DNA from: Deinandra increscens subsp. villosa
Taxonomy: Eukaryota > Streptophyta > Magnoliopsida > Asterales > Asteraceae
Assembly: GCA_039602395.1 (NCBI GenBank)
Contig: JBCNJP010000023.1
Coordinates: 95,000,030-95,064,029 of the forward strand
Reading direction: 5' to 3'
DNA length: 64,000 bases
The notes under the pieces: generated by a model
Databases searched by the model: none
Told to the model about the DNA's origin: nothing
The model's input: the letters and a program-made list of their open reading frames with translations, nothing else
Shown: one piece after another, positions 1 to 10,564 of the stretch
Layout of the letters: each line of letters begins with the position of its first letter
Position numbering within the stretch: position 1 is the first letter of the stretch
Made by a program: the position numbers and the translations under genes

Positions 1-2919
1 GACAACCGGAAGACAACTATGGTTATAGCACCGACGTCTTGGTCATCCCTCTTTTAGCTATCTTAAACTTTTATTTCCTAGTCTTTTTACGAATAATCTC
101 GTTCCTGAGAAGTGTGAAACATGCATTCTTGCCAAAAGTCATAGAGTCCCCTTTAATAAAAATAACACTCGAGTCGACACGGTTTTTTCATTAATCCATT
201 CGGATGTCTGGGGCCCGGCTCCAATTAATACCAACAATCAGTTTAAATACTTTGTTTTATTTGTGGATGATTGTTCACGTATGAATTGGATATATTTCAT
301 GAAACATAAGTCTGAAGTTCCTGAAATATTTATTATGTTCTATAAAATGATTCAAACTCAATATGGAAAAAAAAATTCAAATTCTCCGTTCTGATAATGG
401 AACGAAATTTGTGAACAAAACGATGAAATCTTTCTTCGCAGAAAATGGTCTTATCCATCAAACGGCGTGCCCCAATACACCCCAACAAAATGGTACCTCG
501 GAACGAAAAAATCGTACGCTACTTGAAAAAACTCGTGCCATTATGATCGAATCTCGGGTACCACTATCATATTGGCCAGAAGCTCTCGCTACATCTGCCT
601 ACCTTGTGAACCGCCTCCCAACTCAGAGTTTAGGACATAAAACAACCCTAGACGTCCTAGCCACCCAAGTAAAAGTCCCATCCACTATGACCTTACCTCC
701 ACGCGTATTCGGTTGCTCGGTGTTCATTCATACTCCTAAAACCAATCGAAACAAACTGAGTGCATGTGTTGAAAAATGTGTCTTTGTGGGATATGGTGTA
801 CACCAAAGGGGCCATCGTTGTTATAATCCGATTACCAAACGGGTTCATGTTACCATGGACCTTGACTTTATAGAATCTGAATATTTTTTCAATCCCCAAT
901 CTAGTGCTCAGGGGGAGAAAATAGGTAAAATAGGTGAGCCACTCAATTGGTTACTATATCATAGTTGCTCCCAGGAGAGCCCAGCAGAGCATGTAGATGG
1001 TGACGCCACAGAACCTACATCTTTCAACATAGAAGAGGGCGCCAACTCAACGTACACAACCAACGATTCTCCGGAAGACAATGTCCAACAAGAGGCTGAA
1101 ACCACTGAACCAACTTCAGACGAGGTAAACAACTTACAACATAATAATATTTTATTAGATAATTCTAATCATTACAGCTCAGGAAGCCCTTCTGTGGAAC
1201 AAGGAGAACAACAAAACACTTATCATCTACCCCCAAGGAGAAATAGAGGAGTCCCTCCCAGACGGTATTCACCGGAACATATTCCTCGTGTCTCCAAATA
1301 TCCGCTTAACATTGACAGGGGGAGAATGGCTGAGGTCGCAAGAGCATTCTCGGTCACGCTTCTTTCAGAAAAAATTCCGAACACGGCCCAAGAAGCCAAG
1401 AAGATAGCTGAATGGAGAGAGGCAATGAATATAGAAATGAATGCCCTGAAGAAAAACGGCACGTGGGAAAAGTGTATGCTACCCCAAGGAAAGAAACCTG
1501 TTGGCTGTAAATGGGTGTTCAACATCAAATACAAATCAGATGGCACCATCGAACGACACAAGGCCAGATTGGTGGGCAAAGGATATTCACAAACATATGG
1601 TATCGATTTTTCTGAAACGTTCTCCCCTATAGCTAAAATTGACACTACAAGAGTTCTTTTTTCCGTCACGGCTAATAAAGACTGGCCTCTCCACCATTCG
1701 ATGTAAAAAAATGCTTTTTTGCATGGAGACTTGAAAGAAGAAGTGTATATGGAACCCCCACCCGGGTTCTCCGATGACTTTAAAGGGAACGAAGTATGTA
1801 GACTAAAAAGGGCCTTGTATGGGCTCAAACAATCACCGCGCGCATGGTTTGGAAAATTTACAATGGCCATGAAACAAGACGGATACAAGCAAAGTAATAC
1901 CGACCATACACTGTTCTACAAAAGAAAAGGAAAACGTGTTACATGTCTCATAATATATGTCGACGACATAATTATAACAGGAAACGATGAAGAAGAAATC
2001 AGCTCCCTTCGGAAAAATCTCTTCACCAAATTTGAAATGAAAGATCTTGGGAGGCTAAAATATTTCCTCGGGATTGAAGTGCTTCGGTCAAAACGAGGAA
2101 TTCTTATCTCTCAACGCAAGTACATTCTAGATCTACTAGCTGAAGTGGGCATGGTTGATTGCAAACCCAATGATACCCCCATGCTTGTAAACCATAAACT
2201 CAAAATGGTGGAGGGAGCCAAACTAGCTGACAGAGAAAGGTACCAAAGATTAGTGGGAAAATTGATCTACCTGGCCCACACCCGACCCGACATCGCATAT
2301 GCGGTGGGAGTTGTAAGTCAATTCATGCACCATCCTCAAGAACACCATATGGAAGCTGTTATGAGAATCATCCGTTACCTGAAAGGTACAATGGGAAGAG
2401 GTATAATCTTTAAAAGGAATGATCACCTTGACGCTGAAGTTTTCACCGACGCCGATTGGGGAGGGAATCCAAACGACAAACGATCAACCCGCAGGGTACT
2501 TTACTCTTCTTGGAGATAACTTGGGAACATGGAAAAGTAAGAAGCAGAAGGTAGTATCCCTATCGAGCGCTGAATCAGAATTTAGAGGTATCGCTAAAGG
2601 GATCACAGAGATTCTCTGGTTAAAGAAGATAATGAAAGAAATCGGGTTTCCCTTTAAACGTCCAACTCAACTAAATTGTGATAATAAGGATGCGATTAAA
2701 ATCTCTGAGAATCCTGTACAAGATGACAGGACCAAACACGTTGAGATAGACCGTCACTTCATAAAAGAAAAGATCGAGGACGGTACCATCGACTTCCGGT
2801 TCGTCAGATCTGAAAACCAGTTGGCAGACATCCTTACAAAGGCTATTGGAACTAAAGTGTTTGAAAACGTGCTATTCAAGTTGGGTATTGGAGACCCCAC
2901 TACACAACTTGAGGGGGAG
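1..2919 (+). pseudogene. Ty1/copia retrotransposon pol (GAG-pre-integrase, integrase, RT, RNase H), broken
   Basis: Cut at the left window edge. In order: a GAG-pre-integrase zinc-binding stretch (bases about 29-140, ending CETCILAKSH); an integrase core with D in HSDVWGP, D in RSDNGTKF and E in NGTSERKNR; a variable linker; reverse transcriptase with YVDDIIITG near base 1955; and RNase H/C-terminus to base 2925 (SSAESEF, DILTKA). Domain order INT-RT-RH identifies copia. Visible damage: an in-frame TAG at 26-28; a frameshift in the A9 run at 367-375; a base loss near 1694 offset by an extra A at 1704-1710, which leaves a TAA at 1704-1706; and a one-base C insertion near 2487. The segments 363-1706, 1719-2519 and 2419-2925 are each open. 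No protein could be made from this copy. Gag and protease lie outside the window. Confidence 0.95.
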
Positions 2920-3090
2920 TGTTAGAATATTGAGAAGTAATTACTAGCACAAATCAAGGAGTTATCGACGGAGTCAAGTATTCCTTCTTTAAATAGGAGA
3001 TTTCACAGGCTGTCTCTTAGGAGTCATTTCCTTGTATAACAATTCTCTGGATACCAACTAAACACTTTCATTCTTGTGTTAGATCACCAT
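2920..3090 (+). repeat. Start of copia 3' LTR (right end uncertain)
   Basis: A purine tract GAGGGGGAG (2911-2919) directly precedes TGTTAGAATA, the expected polypurine-tract/LTR boundary. TTTAAATA (2988-2995) could be the LTR TATA box. The 5' LTR is outside the window, so the right boundary cannot be checked; CA dinucleotides near 3070 or 3086 are candidate ends. Confidence 0.55.
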
Positions 3091-3737
3091 TTTGTTTATT
3101 TTCTTGCTTTGTTACTCGAAATCTATGTAAAGCCACAAGTCTTGATGTTCTAAACTAAAATCCTTACACTTTGATGAAAAACACTAAACTTTTTGTAACT
3201 AGATCTTATGTTCAAGAGTTATTTTTGTGATATATGCTTCTATGATGTGTTTTTGCTCATAGAAATGCTATTTTGTTAAAAGTTATGAGAAAAATAAGTA
3301 AGTATGATTTATATGGTGAAAATGTTGGAAAACCCGAAGTGTAACTTGTGATTTTTGAAACCTAGACTTTGATGTCACACCCAGTTACATGGTACCGCAG
3401 ACATATAACGTCATGGATCATAATCAATGTTATATCGAAACCTAGCTTTGGTATTTGTCCATCAATTTTTTTTTAAAACAGTGATATGGTTTGCTTTGGT
3501 TTATTAACAATAGGTTGGTTTGGTTACATTGATATGGTTTGCTTTGCTTTGGTATCTGCCCATCGAATTTTGAAATCGTTATTGATGGATAGTTTTTCTT
3601 TAAGCTACATAGTAATATTTTAAACATGATTGTTTTAGGGCTAATGATTTTTTTTAATCAAGAAATGCCTCGCAAAGTTACATATGGAGTCAACTAATAT
3701 TAATATTGATGCCTATAATAATTATGATGACTACTAA
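3091..3737. other. AT-rich spacer, no gene seen
   Basis: Non-coding sequence. A loose direct repeat of a phrase like GATATGGTTTGCTTTGGT occurs at about 3482 and 3531. I see no domain or transposon ends. Confidence 0.6.
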
Positions 3738-4066
3738 GGCTATGTGTAGTCATAACCCCCCTCCTTTGGGGGTTATGCGACACGTGTATGCTGACTCATC
3801 AAAGAGGGGTTATAAGAAAAGTGGTGTAGTCATAACCCCCTATAATTATTACCCTATTATTTATATTTATTTAAAAGAAAAAAACTTAAACCAATCAAAT
3901 CTGGTGAAAATCAAGATGGCCAATGAGAAAGGAGGGGGAGGGGCGCCACTCACATCACGCTCACGGAGGGGAGAAGGCAACATGGCGCCCCGGGGGGTGC
4001 CCAGGGGCGCTATGTGGGGCGTTATATTGGGCAAGGAGGGCTTATCACGCCCGATTACACATAGCC
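3738..4066. mobile_element. PIF/Harbinger-type MITE with TAA TSD
   Basis: The left end GGCTATGTGTAGTC and right end GATTACACATAGCC are inverted copies, flanked on both sides by TAA (3735-3737 and 4067-4069). The trinucleotide TSD and terminal inverted repeats are the PIF/Harbinger (Tourist-like) signature. It is 329 bp with no transposase. The interior is G+C rich (GGCGCC, CGCCCC motifs) and contains a further short inverted pair around the phrase CATAACCCCC. Confidence 0.85.
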
Positions 4067-4223
4067 TAAGAGGACAAGTAGATTAAAATAATGGAAATTG
4101 CATATAGATGATCATGACAATGGTAATTGGTCTGCAAATTTCTCTTCAACTTATTAATGGCCATATGCTTACGTTTTACCCATTTAATCTCTTTTTTGGA
4201 TAAACAATGGGAAGTTAGTTCAC

Positions 4224-4477
4224 CTTTTTTTTTTTAAGTGATTTCTCTGTCGAACCTGATGCTCGGCCCACCACGATAACTCAGTGTCTCTAAGAGTGTC
4301 TCAAGTCTGCGGGTGCGAGTGAGTCAGGACAACACCTCCTTGCCCCAGTTCGAAGGGAAACCCTGTCTGCGAGCAGCCACCGGTAAAACCCCCCTCCCCA
4401 AAGATTCGAACCTGGGTCGCCAAAAGCTTCACAAGCCAAAGAGCTTTGGGGTGCCACTGCGACAAATCTGCGTTGGT
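4224..4477 (-). mobile_element. tRNA-derived SINE, complete, with 15-bp TSD
   Basis: Read on the minus strand, the element begins with a tRNA-like head containing a box-A-like TCGCAGTGGCACC and a box-B-like AGGTTCGAATC, and ends in an A tract (plus-strand T run at 4225-4235). It is flanked by near-identical copies of GGGAAGTYAGTTCAC (4209-4223 and 4478-4492). Pol III boxes, A tail and a long TSD make a SINE. The tRNA-like piece is not a functional tRNA gene because no cloverleaf can be drawn. I cannot name the family. Confidence 0.85.
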
Positions 4478-5037
4478 GGGAAGTCAGTTCACTTAGTATT
4501 TATGTAACCTTTGTTAAAGGGTTCTGATCTTGACACCTTCTATTTTTTGGAGTATACACTCTCTATACGTGACGTATAGGTGCAGGAGTTTCAAGACCTT
4601 CGGAATCTCTTAATCTCCAACTTAACAAACTCGGATGAGTGGAAGTGGGAAAGATCAACAGACGGGTCTTCTCGGTAAAGGAACTTAAATCTTGCGTGCA
4701 CCGGCATAAATGGTTGCCGTCAAAGATAAATGTCTTCGTTTGGAGGCTGGAAATGGATAGTATCCCGGTTAGAACTGCGCTTTTGGCTCGGGGCATCAAT
4801 ATCCAAGACGTAACCTGAAGGCTTTGTGGAATGGAAGCAGAGTCTATTTGCCACACGTTTATTAATTGTAATATGGCTAGGCAAGTGTGGGGAGGTATTA
4901 GCAGGGGATGTCAAGTTATTTTTCTCCCTGACTTTAGCATCAGAGAGCTCATACAATGCAGTGAAAATGTGCAAGGATCGGCTATGAAAAAGAAGATGGT
5001 GCAATGTGTTGTCATGGTGGTACTGTGGTGCATATGT

Positions 5038-5746
5038 TTTTTTTTTTGAACGGCAACTTGAATTAAACGCTAGCAAGGAGCTAGAAAAAGATTACAAAGA
5101 AATATTAAAATTACACCAATCCGACCACCGATTATTAAAATGTTTGTCGTTTCTTGATTTCCAAATAACCCAAAGCGTTGTGACGATTATGCAATGAGTC
5201 AAGCGGCTTAGGATTTTGGAGATGCCCGGAGCATTATGAATGACAAGGACCTCCCGAACCGAATTCGGAAGGGGAGGATGAAGCTTACACCAATGAAGAA
5301 CGATGTCCCAAACCGAACGAGCTCTCGAGCAACCGAGGAGGAGATGGTCCTTAGACTCCGGACTAATGTTGCATTCCCCACAAGTTGTATCCAAATTTAA
5401 ACCTCTATGAGAAAGGTTCACCATGGAAGCAATTTTGTCTCACCCGGCACGCCAAGCAAAGGCGTTTACTTTGAGAGGGATCCAATTGGACCACGTATAG
5501 GCAGAGTCGGAGGACGCCAAGATGAGAGACTCTGCCTCCCGACGCATCGCCTTAACTGAAAAGTCACTTCTAGTCCCAATGTCCCATCCCCAAAAATCTT
5601 TGGCATGAGAAAGGGAGAAAGCGCTGATGAGGTCTTCACAATCTAAAAGAGACTCGACGGCACAGTTAGGAACATAAAGCCCGTTCCAGGCCCAGTTTAG
5701 GCCCAAAGAACCGTCCAACCTTAACCGATCAGCCACCATGCACCGA
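5038..5746 (-). mobile_element. 5'-truncated LINE inserted in an older LINE, 15-bp perfect TSD
   Basis: The element starts (minus strand 3' end) with a T run at 5038-5047 and contains, on the minus strand, the C-terminal part of a LINE ORF2. It includes WSNWIPLKVNAFAWR (about 5445-5510) and the zinc-binding block CGECNISPESKDHLLLGC (about 5320-5375), then LWVIWKSRNDKHF. The two halves are in different frames, with a break near 5430. It is flanked by CTGTGGTGCATATGT at 5023-5037 and 5747-5761, identical on both sides. Poly(A), 5' truncation and a 15-bp TSD are the hallmarks of target-primed reverse transcription. Confidence 0.93.
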
Positions 5747-5836
5747 CTGTGGTGCATATGTAGGAACAGTTTGGTGTTTAAAGGTGTTAATAATGACACG
5801 GATGCGATTATTGAAGAGGTGAAGACGTTAGGTTCC

Positions 5837-5900
5837 TATGGATTAACACGAGGATGAAAAGGAGGAAGTATGGATTAACACGAGGATGAAAAGGAGGAAG
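5837..5900 (+). repeat. 32-bp perfect tandem duplication in LINE tail
   Basis: Two adjacent identical 32-bp units (5837-5868 and 5869-5900) beginning TATGGATTAACACGAGG, in the 3' untranslated part of the old LINE. Confidence 0.9.
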
Positions 5901-6045
5901 ATTGCATGGCCACAATGGTACACTTTTGACGTAGGTTAAAAATTGATGTAATTGTTATGTTTTCTTTTTTGGATGTGATGTAAACGTTTGCGTATGCTTC
6001 AGGGTTTTAGACACTTACTAGCCCCTAATAAAATTGTTTGTTGTG

Positions 6046-7359
6046 CAAAAACAATCACATAAAAGCCAAATGTTAGTAGTCCCACGAAGTTAATATCTTC
6101 TTGCTAGTGGATTTGGTATTTCACCATAAAATTAGACCATGAAAAACTCATCATCTTTGGATGATGAAGATGTTTTTTAGAAGAAAATGATGTATTGAAA
6201 TAAATTTGTATTTTCATGATAACAAAAAAACAAGTAATGGAAGTAAACAAAACCAGTTGAGAAGCTTAACAATTAGTTAGTTGTAAAGAAGATTAACACC
6301 TCACGTAGACCTTTATAGCAGGTTCGTTTTGGTGAAGTGGAGAATAAAAAATCATAAATCACATATTTTCAAAAAAGTACCCACTTTACTCTATAATAAA
6401 TACAAATACTTCATTTATGATTCATGATCCAAACAAATCAGTTATCAAGGAAACCTCCGCTTTGTAGCCTCAAAATGTATCCTAAACTCAATATATTCCT
6501 ATTAGAAGAAAAGATCATTCTGAAACTTGATCACAAAAACAAGTAGTGAAATCTAGTAGTAATTAAGGCGCCTTCAGCTCAAGAAAAACAAGATTATCAG
6601 ATAACAACTTGGTACTCAAAATGTGTATCCTAAACTCACTCTCATCATCAGTGAGTGTCTCAAGGAATGGATGTGCAAACTGCTACAGAGCCAAAGAAAA
6701 GTGGATATCTTGGAAACAAAAGATTGAAGAAATGGAATTAAAATTTGAAAAACTGGAAGAGGAGCTAATAAGAGAAGTTGCTTGCTGCTCTTGAAATTTA
6801 TTCACTTTAGTAGGTTGTTCCAATACCACCATACACCCGCTAGACGCTTTTATATTCAAACACTACTCCCTACCATCTACTGCTAACAACACCTTCCAAA
6901 GTCTTGTGGCAAAAAAAGATGTTCCGAGGCACTCAATTTCTTGTTTTGGCGGGTCGGGTAACACCATATCAGAAAGGCTTGGGTGGGTCAAAATAATTTG
7001 GTAGGGATTGTAAATACATACATACATAGCCTTCATTCCATGATCCACATGATTACAAGGAAACAAAACAACAACAAGTAACTCAAGGAAGAAACAGATT
7101 CAGGCAGGCAGGCAGGCAGGCAGGTTCAATAATTAAATTAAAACAGATAAGCAAAAGAGAAAGGGAGGTTCAAGAAAGTACATATAAATTAAGATTAAAG
7201 AAAGTTGAAGCTCCAGCAACCATCCTGCAGTAAAACAAGAAATTACACAAAATCAGATTGGTGTGAGTAAAACTAACAATAATTATAATTAATTCAATTC
7301 ATTTAAATAAACTAATACTTTACCTAATTCTTCAATCTTTCCATCCATTCTGCTGCTAA
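6046..7359. other. 3' flank of I29-like copy A (paralogous to 33440-34870)
   Basis: This stretch aligns by eye over most of its length with 33440-34870, including the phrases TAGTCCCACGAA, CTTGCTAGTGGATTTGG and TCCGCTTT(G/C)TAGCC. It is therefore part of the same duplicated block as the I29-like gene. It holds a short plus-strand reading frame at about 6621-6794 (listed separately) and a CAGG microsatellite (about 7097-7123). No other gene seen. Confidence 0.7.
6621..6794 (+). CDS. Possible small coiled-coil ORF, antisense to the I29-like gene flank
   Basis: From ATG at 6621 the plus strand encodes 57 residues ending with a charged, helix-forming segment (KQKIEEMELKFEKLEEELI) and VACCS. The same C-terminal 40 or so residues are kept in the paralogous block near 34315-34435, with only about three substitutions (E/G, F/I, E/D), although an indel there disrupts the upstream frame. 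Conservation of the reading frame may simply reflect recent duplication, so this could be chance. No known family recognised; no promoter or splice evidence. Confidence 0.25.
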   Translation: MCILNSLSSSVSVSRNGCANCYRAKEKWISWKQKIEEMELKFEKLEEELIREVACCS

Positions 7360-7913
7360 TTAATGGTTCAATTCACCTGCAGGAGGTTTGTTGGTTTTTA
7401 TTTAACTAGATTATCCATGTATGTATTGCTTACCGTGAAGGAAAACAAAAAAGTTAACTACTTTATTAATTAATTACCTGGTGGACGTACTGTTTCTTCT
7501 TCTTCTTGTTCATCGTCCTCCCCCTCTCTTATGCTAATGAAGCACCCTTGCATCCTGCCATATCGCAAAAACATTTCCTTCAACGCCTTCTTCTTCTGAA
7601 GCGCCAACTGTTTCCTTTTAAAACTCCGAAACAACCTCTCTTTCTCCTCGGGTGTGTTGTACGATTTCCGATGTCTGCTCAGCCATTCTTCGAATCCAAA
7701 GTCACAAAAGGACGAGGAAGACACGCTGCTGCTGCTGATGAAAGCTACTACAAATTCATCTCTAGTTACTTAATTATAAGTACGTTATTCGGTTCGATTC
7801 GATTCGATTAATAACGAAAACCAATCATACATACCTGTATTTCCCCTCTGAATAGAAGCAGCAGCAGGTAGGAGGAGCTTCTTGCACAGCGGCTGCAGGA
7901 GGGAGGACGCCAT
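7360..7913 (-). CDS. I29 (papain propeptide)-like protein, copy A, three exons
   Basis: Inferred exons on the minus strand: 7913-7835, 7747-7478, 7376-7360, giving about 121 aa. The N-terminus (MASSLLQPLCKKLLLPAAAS) is rich in S, A and K, like an organelle-targeting peptide. The core FGFEEWLSRHRKSYN followed by EEKERLFRSFK resembles the start of the inhibitor I29 / cathepsin propeptide domain (FEEW..., ER..F of the ERFNIN motif). A Lys-rich helix and an acidic tail (GEDDEQEEEE) follow. No protease domain follows, so it would be a propeptide-only protein. Known stand-alone I29 proteins inhibit cysteine proteases; that role here is inference. The intron 1 acceptor is a TAGTAG tandem (NAGNAG), and both choices keep frame. 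A TATATA motif lies at about 8019-8025, roughly 106 bp upstream of the ATG. Confidence 0.6.
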
Positions 7914-8061
7914 TTCTTCTTCTTCTTGCTCGTTTGATTGATTGATGATGATGATGATCGAATTTGATTTTTGGGGTTTCGTTTTCTTATATGGATGGAA
8001 TTTGATTTCTAGGGTTTCATATATAGTATAGCTGTTTGTTACAAGAATGAATGAATGATAC

Positions 8062-8077
8062 CCCCCCCCCCCCCTAT
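8062..8077. repeat. Poly-C run
   Basis: An uninterrupted C homopolymer of about 16 bases in the upstream region of copy A. A similar run occurs near 58535. Its length is likely inaccurate in the assembly. Confidence 0.8.
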
Positions 8078-8121
8078 ACTATTACTATATTAACAATTTT
8101 TACCCAAACACAAACACCCTT

Positions 8122-8385
8122 AATTTCAATTAGAGATGTACAAAACGTTTTATTTTTTCAACCGGTTCCGGTTATATCTTTTGACCGATCAAAACCGATT
8201 AGAGGGGAGGCCGGATAGGTTACAAACCAGTTTTTGAACAGGAAATGATATATTGCTCATCATAATTTCAATTAGAGATGTACAAAACTTTTTTTTTACC
8301 GGTTCTGTTTATATCTTTTGACCGGTCCAAACTGGTTAGACGGGAAACCGGATAGGTTACAAACTGGTTCTTGAACAGGAAACGT
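8122..8385. repeat. 142-bp tandem duplication, CCGGTT-rich
   Basis: Two diverged adjacent units with period 142 bp (8122-8263 and 8264-8385), both beginning AATTTCAATTAGAGATGTAC and containing GGATAGGTTACAAAC. The AACCGGTT-like words suggest decayed transposon ends. No gene in 7920-8980. Confidence 0.8.
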
Positions 8386-8984
8386 AAAACCTATGGTAAC
8401 CGGATGGGAACCAGGTGAAAAGTGGTTAGAAGTATCTGGTTTGAAAAACCGGTTTATCGGTTTGGATGCTTGTGCGTTTTCTAATACTTTTTTTTTTTAA
8501 AACAAACCCAACTTCTATACAAATATTAAAATAAACTTCGTCTTTATTTAAACTTCAAAGTTCACTCATTCTTTCTTTAAAGGGACAACCTGTATGCCTC
8601 AATAATTCCCCTGATCAGGCATGCTATATTAATTCCCAGACCTTCTAATTCAATAGAATATACATAAAGTGTTTGAAGGTGTTCAACACTTATCCTGTTC
8701 AAATTTTAAAAAAGAACATGAAGTGATGAAGGTGCTCAACACCTCAAGATGTTGCTTCACTTGTCATCGCTAATTGGTGTTGCTTGGAGTCAACGTACCA
8801 ATTTCGATGGACGACAAGAACACGTATTGTAGAACGCCCTATACTCGCATACAATTTGCTTCACGTATTAATTTAAAAATTGCCTTTGGCGTTTTGACAA
8901 AATCTACCCCTCAACTTTGCTTTCTATTTTGAAATGGCCCAAACTTCCAAGTTAGCTCATTTACGAACATGAAATGCTACTCTT

Positions 8985-9080
8985 AATAGAAGCAGCAGCA
9001 GGTAGGAGGAGAAGGCTGATGCTATTTTGAGAGACAAGAAGCTTTTTGCATAGTGGCTGCAGGAGGGAGGAGGACGCCAT
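8985..9080 (-). pseudogene. I29-like family, copy B (first exon only)
   Basis: The minus strand from ATG at 9080 reads MASSSLLQPLCKKLLVS, then a short insertion, then LLLPAAASIK, matching exon 1 of copy A and the start of copy D. Homology stops at about 8985, before the exon 1 donor, so the I29 core is absent. The upstream flank (9080-9186, then 9585-9640) also matches the copy A promoter region, interrupted by a solo LTR. Confidence 0.75.
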
Positions 9081-9186
9081 TTCTTGTTGATCGTTATGAT
9101 GATGATGATCGAATTTGATTTTTAGGGTTTCTTTTTCTTAAATGGAAGGAATGGGGGAGGAGATTAGGGAAGGAGATCGACTGACT

Positions 9187-9579
9187 TGTTAGTATTTTAG
9201 TGTAAAATAGATAAAGTTCGATATGCAAATATGAGTTAACGCATATTTGCATATCAACGAGACTAACGGGGTTTCGGGGGCAGCGCCCCCGAAAGCGGGG
9301 TCCAAGGGGCGGCAGCCCCTGGCGGGGTCACTCCATTTTATCCCTTAAAATTGATTAGAAAATTAATTTTTGTAATTAATGTATATTTTATTTATTTGGA
9401 TCGGGATTCCGTTCATACGTACTCTGATCAATTTTGATTAGATTTCTCTCTGCAAACACACATATAAATCCTTGTAATCTTCTGACTTTATCCAATCATG
9501 AAGTGGTATACACTCCATTTTATCGATCTGAAAGCGATATTCGCGACTTCAGATTCTATCGGTTTACAAATTTACAACA
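9187..9579. mobile_element. Solo LTR with 5-bp TSD and GC-rich hairpins
   Basis: A 393-bp unit beginning TGTTAG and ending ACAACA, flanked by TGACT at 9182-9186 and 9580-9584. It splits sequence that is continuous upstream of copy A (TTGTTACAAGAATGAATGAATG). TG...CA ends, a 5-bp TSD and no internal region define a solo LTR. It holds three strong inverted repeats: one around GCAAATATG/CATATTTGC (9220-9257), TTTCGGGGGC/GCCCCCGAAA (9272-9294), and AGGGGCGGCAGCCCCT (about 9304-9319). Confidence 0.85.
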
Positions 9580-9639
9580 TGACTTTCATAGCTGTGTTTG
9601 TTACAAGAATGAATGAATGATACCCACCCCCCTAATACT

Positions 9640-10430
9640 ATTAGTATATTAACCATTTTACCAAAACACAAACACCCTTGATTAAATTAACTAATCAATT
9701 GTTCGATCTTTTTTAAGCAATATGTTGCTCCTTTTGCAGGTAATAACCCGACAATGGGTAACAAATTGGAACCCAAGTATTTTGAAACTGCTGTATTTGG
9801 GTCATTTGTATGGGTATTTTGTATTCTGTAATAGTCATTGAAATGTTGCAATAAAATATAGTATGGATGATTCTTGAATGGTTTCTGTTTGGGACTGAAG
9901 CAATAAAATACAGGATGGGTATTTCGTATTCTGTAATGGGTCAATGAACTGCTGTAATGGTCAGTTGCTTATGCCATGTTGCATATGCCATGGATGAGGA
10001 AGATTCTTCTAGTCATGGATGAGGATGATTATTCTGTAATGAGTCATTTGGAATGGGTTAAATCATTAAAACTTTATAAACCATTTTAACCATTTCAAAT
10101 GAGAAAAAGTCATGGTTTTTAAACCCAGGCTACTGTATTTAAACCATTTAAACAAGTCAATGCCATGTAGAACCAAAATTCACTCCTTAAACCATTTGAA
10201 CAAGCTACTGTATTACCATTTTCATCCTTAATTGCCATTTAAACAATTTCACTGTTATATGAACAACCAAAATTACAACCAAATTGACTGCTACTGTAAC
10301 TGCTTCAACCAAATTACAAGCAAATAACTTTTATGATCTACACGGTTACAAGGAAACAAAACAACCAACCTGCAGTAAAACAATAAATTATACAAAATCC
10401 GCTTGGTGCTAGTAAAAATAACAATTTCAA
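9640..10430. other. Spacer, decayed repeats only
   Basis: Contains a loosely repeated phrase GGGTATTT(T/C)GTATTCTGTAAT (about 9808 and 9917) and many short inverted TAAACCATTT words around 10070-10210. Near 10320-10430 it becomes similar to the 3' flank of the I29-like genes, marking the start of copy C. No gene seen. Confidence 0.5.
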
Positions 10431-10564
10431 GTAAAATTAAACTAATCATATAAAATTAATCAATAGTATCATCATCATCATCATCATCATCATATATACT
10501 TAATTAATTAATCTTTGAAAATCAATTCATTTAAATAAACTAAACTAATTAACAACAGTCAGTC
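10431..10564. repeat. 134-bp direct repeat, left copy
   Basis: Essentially identical to 16754-16887, including a (TCA)n microsatellite and ACTTAATTAATTAATC. Together the two copies bracket the whole LTR-element complex between them. It belongs to the 3' part of I29-like copy C. Confidence 0.9.

Larger units (their letters stand above)
4590..6045 (+). pseudogene. Old L1-type LINE 3' end (RT zinc-binding domain), split by a younger LINE
   Basis: A plus-strand reading frame from about 4660 encodes a zf-RVT-like domain: VFSVKEL, then KWLPSKINVFVWRL, RLCGMEAESICHTFINC and VWGGI. It has an in-frame TGA just before RLCG and a frame change upstream. The reading stops at 5037 and resumes at 5762 (WCICRNSLVFKG), with 5038-5746 being a separate reverse-oriented insertion. 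After 5820 comes an untranslated tail with a 32-bp tandem duplication (5837-5900), ending in an A-rich stretch near 6040. It is dead on sequence evidence. Confidence 0.8.

Noticed and set aside
1223..1888. 221-residue minus-strand frame opposite the copia pol
   Set aside because: It is a shadow of the well-supported plus-strand RT frame and has no domain of its own.
4380..4420. tRNA-like T-arm (GGTTCGAATC on the minus strand) as a tRNA gene
   Set aside because: No acceptor stem or anticodon arm; TSDs and an A tail show that it is a SINE.
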